NCBI RefSeq assembly: GCF_004193775.1
Contig: NC_041019.1
Span: 52,117,928 to 52,181,927, forward strand
Source of the DNA: Glycine soja
Lineage: Eukaryota; Streptophyta; Magnoliopsida; Fabales; Fabaceae
DNA length: 64,000 nt
Reading direction: 5' to 3'
Shown here: in pieces, positions 23,342 to 36,741 of the stretch
Layout of the letters: every line of letters begins with the position of its first letter
How positions within the stretch are numbered: the first letter of the stretch is position 1
The notes under the pieces: generated by a model
Told to the model about the DNA's origin: nothing
The model's database searches: none
What the model saw: only the letters and a program-made list of their open reading frames with translations
Made by a program: the position numbers and the translations under genes

Positions 23342-25251
23342 CTCCCTGTCTTTCCTTTCAGCATTGCCAAACTTATCTGCAGATATTATATATTGCATGG
23401 TATGCAATTACCCGCCATCCAAACAGGATTGAATTCTATGATGCTAACTATCATTGAAATCAAGACACGTGCCTGTCTAACACTTTTTTACTTTTTTATT
23501 TATTTGTCTATGAATAATGTTAATATAATGTAACTATCTTTAAGTTTAAACAGATATAGATGATTTTTTATAAGTGGTCCAGATGTTTTGCATATGAACC
23601 AAGCAGTCCATCTGTACCTAGTTTGAAATATGGTTTAGTAAAAGCTTTTAAGTATTTAATTTTCATACATTAGCAGTGCAAAATTGTTTTAATTTTTCAT
23701 AGCTTTTTTTTTGTCAAACTTTAGTGTGTTGCTTAAAATGTTTGCTTTTAAAGTCATTTGATATGAGCAAGAGAGAACTTACCTAATAAGTATCCATGTG
23801 TGGTTATTGGACGCCACTGAAAAGTGCTATGATGAAGTGGTTTGCATTGGTTTCTAAACTAGATGTGAGTCAACTAGGTGTTAAAATTACATTTGGTCGT
23901 TTGCATGTTAATTAAAAGTTTATTTTAAATAACGGGGAAATATTCATTGGATATTTTAATTACTTAAAAGAAAAAAGAAACCTTAAGTTAAAGGATGATT
24001 TTGTTGGCATTTGAATAAGTTTCAGATGAACATATGGAACACTTACGGATTTTTTTAAAATCAGTGATGCTCAAGCTGTTGCTATATACAAAACAACAAT
24101 CATTTCGTAATCTGCACAAAAGCATATTAGCACACTACAAGGACACATTTGTGGTTAAGACTAGTCCATCGGATAAGAGAAAAGCCCCACTTCTGGATGG
24201 AATATGTAACGTAAAATGCTACAAATATTTCCATAATTTATCCACGTATTATTGCATTAAGTAATACTACAGCCGTTCCTTTTTATCCTTTTTATCTGTC
24301 ACACTTAAATTAGTAACACATAAATTAAAAAAGTACAATTAGCATCCTTATTTCCTTAATAACATACTATAAAACTATTTGTAGACTTCCTATTATACCC
24401 TTTATTGTTTTAGGTTGATTCATCCTATTTGGGCTTGAGCTGAACAATAATTAAGGACGACAAAACTCTTTCAACCGGGTGTTTTTTCTTTTACTGCACT
24501 TCAGGAATTGCTTCATGCACTTTCCATTGCGGAAACAATGTGACAAGTGCAGAAAGCAATTTGGGGAGTGCAAGAAGTAATTGCCCTTTTTACCGAGTTT
24601 TAACATACCTGCATTTTAAAGACCAAACTATGGACTACTATCTATATGTTAGAAAAACCCTGACAGTTTATTTGACTCTTATCGCTCCTCAATAATAATT
24701 CATTATTGCTTGAGATTTGCTAGGTGACTTGGGGATTGATAAAATCATAATTAAGGCCATCTTGGACTTCTAAATGGAAATTAAATAGTAATCATTTTTA
24801 TACTCTAAGTAGACAGATAAAAGGAAACAAAAGTAGTATTTAGTTTTCAAAATTTTCAGCTTATGAGAGAATGAGAGGAAGAATATACTACTTGGTTCTA
24901 CAAATAGTTGATTTTGCAGATGTACTTATACCTAAAGGAACCTTGTGACTATGAACATTGGTAAGGAATTTGTCAGACACGTCCCAAGAATTTCACCAAT
25001 TTTCATTTCCTCTAAGAGAGTACAAATTACTGTAACTTATGGGTTTGAACCATCTTATTCAAGTTCAAGTTGGGCAGGTCTAGTAAAGACAACAAAGCTC
25101 TCGACCCAATTATTGCAGTTTCACAAGACGAAAAGGAGAGAATTTCTGAGTAGAAAGATTGTGTTCACTAGAAACTTGTTATTGCTTATAAATGAGTTGG
25201 AAGAAAAATATTTGGTTCAACGATTGACAGTTGACAATCCAATGAAGACCC
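23342..25251. other. spacer between tandem HAD genes
   Basis: Promoter side of copy 1 and 3' flank of copy 2. It contains a Stowaway-like element at 24267-24836. The open frames at 24034-24264 and 24945-25271 have no recognisable family; the second overlaps the end of HAD copy 2 on the other strand. Confidence 0.5.
24267..24836. mobile_element. Stowaway/mariner-like non-autonomous element
   Basis: The left end reads TA-CTACAGCCGTTCCTTTTT followed by ATCTGTC. The right end, reverse-complemented, reads TA-CTACTTTTGTTTCCTTTT followed by ATCTGTC. Both sides carry TA. Its length of about 570 bp is long for a Stowaway. The middle (about 24480-24600), with imperfect internal palindromes, may be a nested insertion. 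No transposase. Confidence 0.5.
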
Positions 25252-28200
25252 CTATTTCAACTTCTTGCTGAAGTTGGAGAGCTCAAGAACATGAATTCTG
25301 GGGATAGCAGCAGCTTCCTCTCTTTCTTTCTGGGTGTTGTAACCCCAATTACCTGATCCAAACAATCAACCTTATCAATTATACTAAACATTAGGGAAAC
25401 AGACACAATAATGACAACGTGGGAACTAGGACAAAATGAGGGACGGTGCAGAAATCATAAACAGGTACAGAGAACTACCAAGATACAAATTCCATTGGTC
25501 TAACTCAGGCTCTTTGATGACATTTTTTAAGGTAGCTAGCCGATCCTCAACAAAGCTGGTTAAGATTAACTGGAGTTAATTTATTGTGAACCATCTTAAC
25601 AAGCAAGAGCAGAATTTTATTAATTTTAAGAGCTATAACCAGAATTCCATTATTTACAGCTAAACAGTATCTTACTGCAGTGTCAGTCCTTGGTGCTCTG
25701 GCTTTTTCTGTAGCTGCTTCAGAACTTCTACCTTAGGACTGTAAGTAAAGTTAAAGATAGTCCAGGAAAAATAATATTTTTATCAAAATAAAGCAAGAAA
25801 AAGAAAACAGACGTAACATAAATATTCCACAGCATTATTTTGGTAAAATATATCAAATACTAACCCAGTTCCAAGGCCATATATTCTTTCAGGTGGTATG
25901 GTCACTCCGGCAAGCTCTCGGAGTAAAGCATCAGCAAAGCGGCTCTGAAATAACAGAAATAAGGGGGTTGGGTTCTAAAATTGTAGAAAACAAAAAAAGA
26001 CAAAAAGGGATGAGAAATTGGTAAAACGTTTTTTTCATGGAGATGAGAAAATGGCCCATTATCTTTGTCCCCTATTATTTTGCTTAATAATGAAAGTAAA
26101 ACAATCTAGGGCAAAGAGAAAAAGGTTACCTGTTTTGTGGTGACAATGTACACTCTCGAGCTTGCAAATTTTAATGCATCAGAAACACCAGGATATAATC
26201 TAAAGACAAACCATTGCCAATTAATAATAGAAAAATATTACTTCATAAAATGATTTATAAGATGTCAATATTCAGTCAACAGGAATACAGCAAGACCCCA
26301 AAATGCTTAATGTAATAACATTGTCTAGTCAGAAGCATAACCAGAATTCAAAATTCAAAGCTTACATAAAAGTGATTCCTTCTGGAATATTATCTGTAAA
26401 GGGATTTTCTTGAACAGAAAGAAAAATGAGTTGATAAAAAAATGGCACATGTGACATGTCCTACTTCCCCAACCTTTAATATAGGACCTCCATTTTCAAG
26501 TCAGTCAAGTGGCTTGGGATAGTATAGTAACATATGTTCAATATTACACTGGCAATTTATTATTTATATAAAGTGGAGTGCCAGTTACTCAAATGACAAG
26601 CTAACTTTATTCAATACATTCTTTACTATTGGCAAATTTTATTGGAAATAACCAGAAGTGTCAGTAAAACTCATTAAACAGGGAGAGAGAACTACATCAT
26701 TTTTGAGTCTCAATAAATTTTAGCTAACAGTAAAGAGTATGTTTGAAAGTATATAAAGTTAGTCCCGTCACGAAGTTTGATTGGACTACCTGTTTGCACC
26801 AATCCAAGTAGCAAAATCCTGCTCCAACCATTCATCTCTGACCTTTCCAAAAAGATCTATCAGATCATCCCTCTTCTCATCCCATTCTTCCATGATAATA
26901 GGCTTCAACTTTGACCAGTTCTCCAATATACCCTCAACTGTTAGCCCCTCTGCAACCTGGCACAAAAACTATGACATAAGTCAACAGGTCAAATATCCAT
27001 TTTACTTATTTGAAAGTAGATGCAGCTTCAAGGCCACTGGCATCATCATAAACTATAAACCTAGCTCCAGTGACATGGTTTTCGATTGCTACCAAGTGAT
27101 AACTAACAATAAAAATCAGAGCCGTAAGCATTTTACCCACCGAAGACTTCCGGATGGTTGGTGTTCTGCTCTCAAGCAACAATCTCACAAGTAAAACGTT
27201 TTCATATCCAGTTTCCACTACTGGTCGCACCTGACACGAAAAACTATGGAAGTTCATCTTTAAAACGAAAACTAGTCCAACATGGTTCCATATGACAATA
27301 GTTTTTACATTTAAAACACTTGCAAAAATTACATGGCACCAAATAGTTTAAAGATCTACAATGGAAATCTATAATTGAAGCAATCAAGCAGATATAATCT
27401 ATTGCTCTCAAGACCAGAGTGTAAGAAACAATAGCCAATAAAAAGAAGTATGCAAGAAGTTACTCCCTCTCGTTCTCTTTCTAGGTCTTGTTTAGATGAA
27501 TTTCACAATAAGTACCAATAAGAGAAGAAAAATAAGAAGGTAAAATGAATTAAGTTTATTCTATAAGTTAAAATTAGCTAATACATAAGCAAATTTATAG
27601 AAGTTATCTCAATTAGCTTCTCCAAAAACTGATTTTAACTTCTGTTTAAATTATTTTAAACTTATGAAGAAGCTTAATTTATTTTACCTTCTTATTTTCT
27701 TTTCTTACTGTTTATTGACAAGTTTTATCCAAACAAGACTCCAAAGTACAAGGAAAGAAAAAATTCTACTTCACATCTACATTCAATCACCAAAGCACAT
27801 TGTATATTTCCATGGCTCCAAATTGCCTTATTACTTAATCAAAACTTGACAGATATTTGACGCTTAATTCAAACCAAATGCCCCCAAAAATACATTAACT
27901 AAACTATAAAGTCAAACTACATGCAAATTCAAGCCTATTTCTTGCCCCCCTTTCTGTCATGATTCCACTAGTTAATCAAATTATAAAACCACCAACATAG
28001 CAAAACCAAAGTATAGTTGCATGAAATTCATAAAAGCAAAAGCTAAGTCAAGTCAAATATATTTTATTTTACTGTGTGCATCTGGTCAATAATCCAATTT
28101 TCTGTGGTTGAATCCACCCCATCAAACAAACCAGGCCATCTCACTTTGGCAGCCTGCAAATTGCCAAACACAGTAAATCATAAGCTTAATTTAGCACCCT

Positions 28201-28395
28201 TATGAATTCACAGAGGAAAAAACAATTGAAAGAAGAAAAAAAATTAAAAAATGAAAATTTAAAAGATTTAAAATAAAATAAAAAAAAGTTTTGGGTGGAA
28301 TGAAGAGAGGAACCAACCTTGAGAGCAGAGAGAGAGCTTTCTCCGCAGCTATCACATATGACTCCATCGAAGTCCAACGCGTAAAGCTCCCCCAT
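25252..28395 (-). CDS. HAD-superfamily hydrolase-like protein, tandem copy 2
   Basis: Nine exons: 28395-28318, 28153-28073, 27230-27141, 26956-26790, 26199-26130, 25944-25865, 25738-25676, 25555-25479 and 25352-25252. Every exon has the same length as its counterpart in copy 1, giving 268 residues. All four HAD motifs are kept (LDFDGVICD; VTTKQ; PKVEVLKQL; FVEDR). It starts MGELYALDFDG at ATG 28395 and ends FSKKLK-stop. Both copies are open throughout and differ mostly by conservative changes, so both are probably functional. A TATTTAAA at about 28517-28524 could be its TATA element. It faces away from the ATI-like gene, and the two probably share the 28.5-31.6 kb intergenic region. Confidence 0.87.
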
Positions 28396-31300
28396 TTCAC
28401 TCTCTTCTTCCCCTTTTCAGTTTCACTGAAAATGTTGTGTGTATTTTGGTGCCATCCAAACAGTCCCTTATTCCTTCTTCGTGGGAAGTGAAACACGTGT
28501 CCACGAACCGAACCCTTTTTAAATACCACAGGTTTTCGTTTTTTTTTTTTTTTTACTTTTTCTTCTCTTTAATTAAGAAGCTTATTATTTTTTTATAAAA
28601 TAATAAAGAGGTCAGTCAAAAAATAATATAGATAAATAATAGCTTAAAAAATTAAATGAAATAAATTTTAAAAATAAATTGCATATCTTAACTTTTCCTC
28701 TTATCATGAATTAATCGACATGAAATAAAGAAATGAAGTGTTTAATTTAAAAAAATATTTTAAGTTCTTCTTTAAAAAAAGCTTTTAATATTTGTCAAAT
28801 AATATAAACTTTATTTTTTTAAAAAATATTTTAAGTTTTAACTTTAAAGTGATTTCTTCTCAGTAAAACTTTAAAGTAATTGGTACACTAAAAAAAGGCC
28901 AAATATAACAAAATTTAAGATTAAGTTTGATTTTGTCTTTTTTATTCAATGCCATCTTCTAACTTCTAGTTTTGTGTCACATTAGTCTTTTTGTTATAAT
29001 GGCATTAAATACAATTGAAATCTCACCCAGAAATTAATTTTTTCTTTCAATGTCTAAATTTTGTGTGATTAGTTAAAATGAGATATTGAAGTATGGACAT
29101 TAGTTGTGATTTAACGAGTTTACATTTTAAGCATAAATTTATTTATTTATTTATTTATTTTGAAAATTAATCACAAATTTATATGATAAAGCATCGTGTT
29201 GATTGAATAAAGAAAAGGCATAATGTTGATTATGATTTGAGAATTGGAAGGAGTACTAAGGTGGACGACAACACCATTGCATAAAAAGCCACCTTACAAT
29301 TTACAATTATAATCAAAATGATCTTAACAATTTGTAGCACGAAATGAATTCAATGAAAAGAGTTCATTTTTGGTTAAGTGACAAAAGTCTCGGTTTCAAT
29401 AATGTTTGGTTATATACATACGAAAGTTACTAAAAAAAAGAGTAGATGAGGGAATAACAAAAGAATTGATATTTCTTCCTCCTTTTCTAATTATTGTCAA
29501 TACCATTGGCCCATTTTTTCTTTCCAAAAGCAAGTCAAGTCACCAATGCGTGAAGCCAGAAAGAGCTGTGTATGTGATGCTAGTTTTGATCCCAAGAAAG
29601 GATCATCACTAAAATGAGCCTCAGAAAATAAATTGATTTTTATAAAAATTTTAAAAAATTGTTTAACAAAATAACATGTGTATTTAAATTAATTTTAGAT
29701 GTTTGTCAAATAAACACTGTATATTACGCAAATTAAACCACACTCTTTATATGATTTCCAACCTTACCAAAAATGTATTTTTAAAGTGTTCAAAAACAAA
29801 TGTAATTTTATTTGTAAAATTCCAAACATTTAACCAAAAAAGGGGTAAGAAAGTAATGCATTCCAAAGCTTACTTCGTTTCCTCCGCATGCATTACCAAA
29901 TTAAACTTTTTTTGTTTATTTATTTTTTTATTGATATAAATTATATATTGATATTATTAAAAAAACTTGCTTCATCTTTATCAAAATCTTTGTTTTTAAT
30001 TACGTTTTTTTATTATCTATAAAATTTAAAATCAAGACTTTATTTAATAAATTCCAATTTAGTTTCACTCATATCAATATTTATATTTGTTGCACTACTA
30101 AAATTTGTTTATAGAAAGCACAACTTTTTTTCCTTCATAAAATCGCTCTTTAAAAAATCATAGGAAACACCATAATAGTCGAATTAAAATAGATTAAAAA
30201 AAACGATGAGCATTAGCAATCTCTATGACGTTTGTGTCAAAACATGCTTGCATATTCAAAATTTTCTAAAGTGTTTTGTATATATAATACTATCAAATCA
30301 AACTGCGTTAGGCCAATGGGTCAAAATTTGCAGCTAAGGATTAATTACCTGATACGACAATTACAGTTTAGGTTGAATTGGCCAAATTCAACTTATTCAC
30401 TAGTTTACATTGAGTTGTATACAATTTTGACTAATTATTTTGAGTAATTTTAGAAAAAAATATTTATCTTTTTAAATAAATTATCTTGCACGAAAGAATT
30501 GAATATATTATTATATTTTTATATTAAATACTCTTATCTTTTTATTTAAATGACCAATTTTATACACAAATTTATAAATATTATAATAAATTAGTCCAAC
30601 CATTTATTATTTATTATATGTGATGTATGTGTTAACTAATTTGTTAGTAACTAATAAGTAATATAACTTGATGGTCAATATGACATTAGTATCATACTTT
30701 AAATACCAAATTATTAATATGCTGTATAATTAATTGGACCAATTCATCGTAATATTTGTATATTATATTTCTGAACTAAATTAATTATTTACATAAAGAC
30801 TAAATTGTTAATAAATGTATAATTCATAGACTAAATAAGCTATTTATCCATTAATTAAAGTAGATTCTTGAAGTATTGATTCGTTTGAAAATATTATCTA
30901 CCCACAAAGTTCATACTTGTTATCAAAATTATTTAAATAGTTTGTGATTCAACTATGCAAATTCTAAGGTAATGACCCATAGGTTTAGTAGTTGAGACTC
31001 TCATATTTATCTTAAAATCACATAAAAGAAAGATGATTTTCTTACAATAATATTTTTTTCCTTGCCTTACTATCACCAAAACATGTTATAAGAGTGTGTT
31101 TGTTTGAGATAAACAAAGAATAAATATTTAAATTAAAATATAATATAAAAGGTATAAGATCACATGAGACTTTTTTTTTTTTCTTTTTCTCGTCTATCAA
31201 ACACACTTTGAATGATGTCTTAAACAATGATTAAGATTTTATAAATGTTTCTTAATATTTATACCTCACACATACAAAAAATAAGAAACCACAGTATTTT

Positions 31301-31590
31301 TTTTAAGGCCACAAAAAAAAACATAAGTGTATTAGTGAGAATAGTAAAAATCACAGTATTTTTTTAAAAAAAATAATAGATAAAATTTCTAAAAAAGATC
31401 TCCTTGATAGTTGATTATTTTTCTTGTAGTGGGAGTGGTGCTACAGTGGTTTGGATTTGGATTGAACAGAGGGCGCGACAGTTAGATATAGATCCCATGT
31501 CTCTGACACCACGCAAAGGACAATAACCGGTAACTCCCCACTTTCATCACTCTTCACTCCACCTGCTATAGCCGGTAACAACCCGATAAC
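28396..31590. other. AT-rich intergenic region between divergent genes
   Basis: About 3.2 kb with no gene recognised. It contains a (TTTA)n run near 29138-29160 and, near its right end, two CACAGTATTTTTTT-type direct repeats (about 31291 and 31351) before a CACTA-like terminus. The shared HAD2/ATI upstream signals must lie here. Confidence 0.5.
31421..31434. mobile_element. possible CACTA-element terminus
   Basis: TTTTTCTTGTAGTG is the reverse complement of CACTACAAGAAAAA, a common plant CACTA end. Subterminal repeats lie just inside. A possible partner CACTACTAAAA is at 30094, but the 3-bp flanks do not match, so an intact element is not shown. Confidence 0.3.
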
Positions 31591-31601
31591 CCAATCATCA
31601 A

Positions 31602-31608
31602 TATAAAA
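31602..31608 (+). promoter_or_regulatory. TATA box of the ATI-like gene
   Basis: TATAAAA precedes a C-rich leader and a CT-rich 5' UTR. A donor-like GTGAGT near 31715 and an acceptor-like TTTTTTCAG|GGG near 32541 suggest a 5'-UTR intron before ATG 32702. Confidence 0.5.
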
Positions 31609-32701
31609 GGCCAAACCCCCCCCTCTCATTTTCCCGAAGCAACAACTTCTTCTGTTTCAACCTCATCGTCATCGTACTACTACTACCCACGTTCTGCTCC
31701 TTTGCGGATCGTGTCCGTGAGTCCTTCTCTTTCTCTCTTTATTCTTTCTTTTAATTGTTTTTTTAATAATCTTTGTTTGCGTTGATTTTGGATTAAAATA
31801 AACAAAATTCGTGGATGGATGATTCTGGAACATGGCGTGTCTGATGATGATGCAACCGTGTGGGTTGTTGTTTTATGGTTTGAGTTTGATTTGGTTTTTG
31901 TGATTTGTGCTGTGTTTGGATCTTTGTATGGGGTTTTGTTTTGTTTCGCTTGGGTGCTTCTGTTTGTGGGTTTTTTGTTGCGTAACTAACTGTGCATGTG
32001 TTGGTGTTTGAGTTCAGTGGATTGGTGGAACTTGTTCGATTTGTTGGGTTGAGTTTATAATCAATTTTAGGTGTGAGGATGGAAAATCAATATGAAATTT
32101 GTAATTGGTGAAAGATATTGTGATTTCATTTCACGGTGTTTTTTAATTGAATATGAGGGAAATGAAAATTAAATTCAAAGAGGTGGATGGAATCTTTTAC
32201 AAAAAATTTGGGCGGATTTTTAGTTTTTTATGCTGTTGTTTGTAATTTTCTTTTTTGTTATTTATGAAGTTTATTTAGAATTTTGGTATTGATGATGTGC
32301 TTGTTGTTTTAGAAGTTGAACAATGCTAACTGATGTTTTTTTGCACTCATCATTATCAACCCTTTCAATGACTCTGCGCATGGTTGTTGTTTTTTTATCG
32401 GCAAGTGTTAATGGTTAGTTTGTTAGTTTTTAATCTGCAACCTTTCTCTCCTTTTCTTCTTTCTTAACCACCCAACCAACCTTATATCTCCGCTCTGCAC
32501 ATGGTTGTGACCTTTTGAGTCTTTTTCTTTGCTTTTTTCAGGGGTGACGGTTTTCTTGTAGATTATTTGTTTATTAAATCGACTCCCTTGTTCGCCCATG
32601 TATGTATTATGCTTGTCGTGTATGTATGCATTTGTATCCATTTAAGTTTGCTCTGAGTTGAATTAGAATTCTAATATCATTGTTCTGATGAAAGACAAAA
32701 G

Positions 32702-34384
32702 ATGGCAAACAATGAGGATGGAAGGGATAAGACTACTCGTGGGAATGAATGGGAGGTTGTATCTCTGACAGCATCGACATATGCAGCTGCTCCTGGTCCT
32801 GATGAAGTTGAGATGAAGGATGATGGGAACGAAGATGTATATGGGCAAGATGAAGGAGAAACGTCAAATGCTTTATTTATGTCTCGTCACTTTGTCTTTC
32901 CTCCCAGTCAGCATGAAAACTTGCCCGTGGAACCTGACTATGGTGAGATTCATGATGATTCTGGAGACAAAGATGTTGCCTCTGAAGAGACTCCTGAAGA
33001 AGTGACCATACCAAGTGGAAAGGATGAAGAAAACTTGACATTACCAGGATTGGAAGTTTCAGAGGAGTTTGAGGGCATGCGGTATTTTGACGAGAAAATC
33101 AACAGATTATCTGTTCGTGGTAAACAGTTTGAGGAAAGTACAACTCTACCAGCATTTGGTTTGACTGAAAAGGGGGAGAGCATGTATGACCCTGCAAAAT
33201 ACACTTCTTTTGACAGTGAAACTGCTATTGGTGGCATAACAGCTTATGGTGAAAGCATAGTTGATCCTGAAACAACTGAATCCGCAGAGCAAGGGTCAAA
33301 CGTATCTCCTGATCTATCATTGTCAAACTACTCTTCCAAAGATAATGAATACAACTCCTCAGATCTTCCTTGTGGAGCTTGGTGGAAGCGGAGAGCTGCC
33401 TCCTTATATGCTCATGCAAAAGAGGCAAATGCATTCTGGTCTGTCTTCATTGCAGCTGCTGTGATGGGTCTTGTAATGCTTGGTCAACGCTGGCAGCAGG
33501 AAAGAGCTTTACAACTTAAATGGCAAATCAGTATAAATGATGAGGTATATTCATTATTATCAGTTGTTCCTCTTAGAAACATTTTATGTTATCATATTTT
33601 GGTTTATCTATGGTCTAAATATATGCATTCGATAAATGGAGTGAGGTTGTCACAAGCAAGTTTATAAAGCACTAGTACTCAACGTGAAAGTGTAAAAGTA
33701 AAACATAAACCAGTTCTTGAATGTGTTAATACAGGATATACTGGATTCAGTTCTTTAGTCTCTTTTGTGTTTCTAAATTTCTAACTTCTAAGAATGTACG
33801 AAGGACTCATCTAATTCTATAACTAGTATGTCATGATGTAACACTAATATGTCATGACACTGGACAAAATCTGGTGGCGATATAGTGAATCATTGATGAA
33901 TGATAATGAAGGTTGTTTAATTTCTTTGGCAACTTTACAGGTGGAAACTTTCTTTGAAGACCAGATGATCAAGTGTACTGATTTTTATACAAGAATGAAC
34001 TTAATTGCAATTTAAAATTAAGAGTTCTATTATTAGATTTTGAGAAATATGATATTATTAGCAGTAGTAGATTTTTCAAAAACTATATCGTTGAATATCC
34101 CTATCCTGCAGAGAAGCATAAATTTCACTGCAGGTAAAAGGTATTTTGTGTAAACTTGTTGCTGTACTACATCAGTAGAAAGATAACCATGAATTCGTTT
34201 TTGGTGCAATGATCTAACTGCCCTGTTTGATTCCTCTATACTTAAAAAATGCTAACATTCCAACTTACCCTTTCCACAGGCGAGGAGCAGGGTGCTTGCT
34301 CCCATATATCGACTCAAAGATGTGATTGTTGGTGGCAACCGCCGTGGCTCCTTGATCAGGGGAAGCTCCTCTGGTGAAAGTTAA
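32702..34384 (+). CDS. ATG8-interacting protein (ATI1/ATI2-like)
   Basis: Two coding exons, 32702-33544 and 34280-34384, giving 315 residues. In Arabidopsis ATI1/ATI2 are plant-specific membrane proteins that bind ATG8 and mark ER- and plastid-derived bodies for autophagic delivery to the vacuole. Seen here: MANNEDGR start; WEVV at residues 17-20, a W-x-x-V ATG8-interacting motif next to acidic residues; the family stretch SRHFVFPPSQHENLPVEPDY; a long acidic, Ser/Thr-rich disordered region; WWKRRAASLYAHAKEANAFW; a single transmembrane segment at about 245-261 (FWSVFIAAAVMGLVMLG); and a C-terminal basic tail with APIYRLKDVIVGGNRRGS. The junction GAG|GTATAT...CACAG|GCG keeps the frame. The exon-1 frame runs on to 33667 only because the intron start is open. 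Confidence 0.88.
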
Positions 34385-36252
34385 GGGAAAGGTGGCTCAG
34401 TGCATATGGGCTCCTATCCTTGTGGTAAAAGTGAAGATGATGACGAAAAAATGTATGTCAGAGAGAGGTTGAGAATGAAAAGTGCTACAATTGTGAAATG
34501 CAGGTTTGGTACTAGGATTGGTTGACCTTTCCCAATTATGAATGCCAATGTTCAAACATTTTATGTTATGGATTTTCTTCTTTGTATTGATTAGCAATGT
34601 ATAGCTCTTGAAGTTATTCAACTTATGTATTCTGATTGTGTGAAATTGGCAGTTTAAACACAAAAAGATGTAAATGATTGCTTTAATGGTGGGTGTTCAG
34701 TTTTCTTTTTACTCTAACGGCTGCAGAGTCTCGCTAATGGGAGTGAAACCTCAGTTTCTACTTTCTGAAGTGTAGTAGATTGCATGCAGGCATGAGCACA
34801 TGCTTATGAATTATTGATAGATACTGTTCAATAAGGGCATCACATACATGAAAACAACTACACTTGTGACCTTTTTCTCTTAGTCTTGAAAAACATCGTT
34901 GAAAACAAATTAAGGAAATGCTACCTATGTGAAATTTTGATCAAGTTATGTGTGCAACTGTGTATAGTTGTGGATCGTTTATTCTTTCAAGAAGCCTAGA
35001 TTCACCTACATGCATCTCAAGCATCAATATTGAGTTGGATCAAATGGCAAAGTTGATTTCTTCTTTAGCTTGTTTTTAAATGGATTTATGATGAAGGGGC
35101 CACATTTCTGGTTCGCATCTCGACCTCATGCTTTTTTCTTTCTTGCAAAATATTTGATTGGTGAACTGGTTCAAATGATTCACGAGGCAGTGTAATTTAC
35201 TCTAATAAGTTTTAGTAGCTCAATGTTTGTGGGCATTAGGTTCAATGTAGGGCCAGGATTGTGGTGGAAGAGAGCTGTTGAGAAATGTTGCAGCAGGAGG
35301 AAGAGGATGGAAGAAAATTTTGAAATTTGAAGGAGTCACGTTGCCTTGCCAAAAACATGATAGACAAGTAGTGTACCGTTGCAGTAGAAATTACCTGAAA
35401 TGCTATGTGTCCGTTGCATTCTTCCCCTACATAAGGATTGCTTCCTCCACTCTAGTTTTTCAATTTCATTTCAATTCTATTTTTGAGTTCTTTGCAAAAA
35501 TAAAAACCTGCATCCCTTTTTTGGGGTGTATGGGTTGATGGAAGTGAGTGAAAGTGATAGATACGGTAGATGACGTGATGAAATTGGATGCTTGAATAAT
35601 AGATCGAAGAATCCTTTTCCTTACACCCTAGTTAGGCCCTACTATTTATGCTCTCAATTCCATTCCTCAATTTCCAGAAATCTATGTCTAAAGTCATGTC
35701 TGATGTCTGTCACTATATATTAGTTAATTCATATATGTTTATGAATATTGCATTGACCCTCGTTATATATGGATCAATCAAGCCCATTGCTGCAGAGTTA
35801 TATAAATATAATAGTTTTCTTTTTCATCACATCATTTTTCACCCGGATTTCTTTTCATTTCTCTGTTCACTTTACATGACATCACTTATGCTATAGTATT
35901 TATTTTAAATTAAAACAAATAAATATTTAATACTAACTAATCAAGTGATTAAACTCAATTGATTAATATTAAATCGTTCAGTTGAATTTAATTTTTGATG
36001 AAAATAACTATTGATCAAGTTTAATTTCGAATTAATCAAGTTTATCTTCGTAGATTGGAGATTAAAAAAAATAATTTAATACTAGCTGAAAAATTAATTC
36101 CACGCAATCATACTTGGAACACCCAAACTGAAATTAACAAATGCAATATTAATATTAATATATATATATATATATATATATAATAGTTTTTATCTATTAA
36201 ACAAGCCAAATGATTGAGTTATTATGATCACATATTCACATATAAGTTTAAC

Positions 36253-36306
<54 letters not shown>

Positions 36307-36741
36307 GTTAAACTTATGTTAGACAAACGATAAAATATCATTTTTTATAAAGTTATAACATTATATTTTTATATAATATATATTTGTATTTTAAAATAAT
36401 TATATCTAACATCTTATCCATTAATTTCATTCTGAATCCATAAGGGAGGTGCTGATGTTGTGAAGAAAGAATAAGGATTGGAGGGTATAAATAGGGAGGA
36501 GAGACTTGGAGGACAAATTGGTTGATATCAAACACATGATATCACCCACCTTACACTTTCATGTAGAAAAATATGTTAACTGTGGAAAGAGAGAAAACAT
36601 GTGTTAATGTCAGAAGGAAATAAAAACTCGAAATTCATATGAAAAAATGTCTTTGGATGACTCAATTTATTTGGTTCTATAGGTTTTCCAATTTATTGTT
36701 TTGTTTATGCGCGTAAAACTTTAATTATTTAATTTTTATAA
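34385..36741. other. 3' UTR and intergenic DNA
   Basis: 3' UTR of the ATI-like gene to roughly 34700. The rest is AT-rich, with TA microsatellites at 36159-36183 and 36255-36303. Small open frames at 35278-35538 and 35648-35896 have no recognisable features. Confidence 0.5.
36242..36317. repeat. (TA)n flanked by perfect inverted arms
   Basis: ATAAGTTTAACAATTAT at 36242-36258 is the exact inverse of ATAATTGTTAAACTTAT at 36301-36317, with a (TA)n run between. The whole can form one long hairpin or cruciform. Confidence 0.85.

Noticed and set aside
30094..31434. Complete CACTA transposon between CACTACTAAAA and TTTTCTTGTAGTG
   Set aside because: The 3-bp flanks do not match and the termini differ; only the right terminus is reported, at low confidence.
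33545..33667. C-terminal extension of the ATI-like exon 1 frame
   Set aside because: Sequence after GAG|GTATAT is intron; the family's basic C-terminus is found in the exon at 34280.
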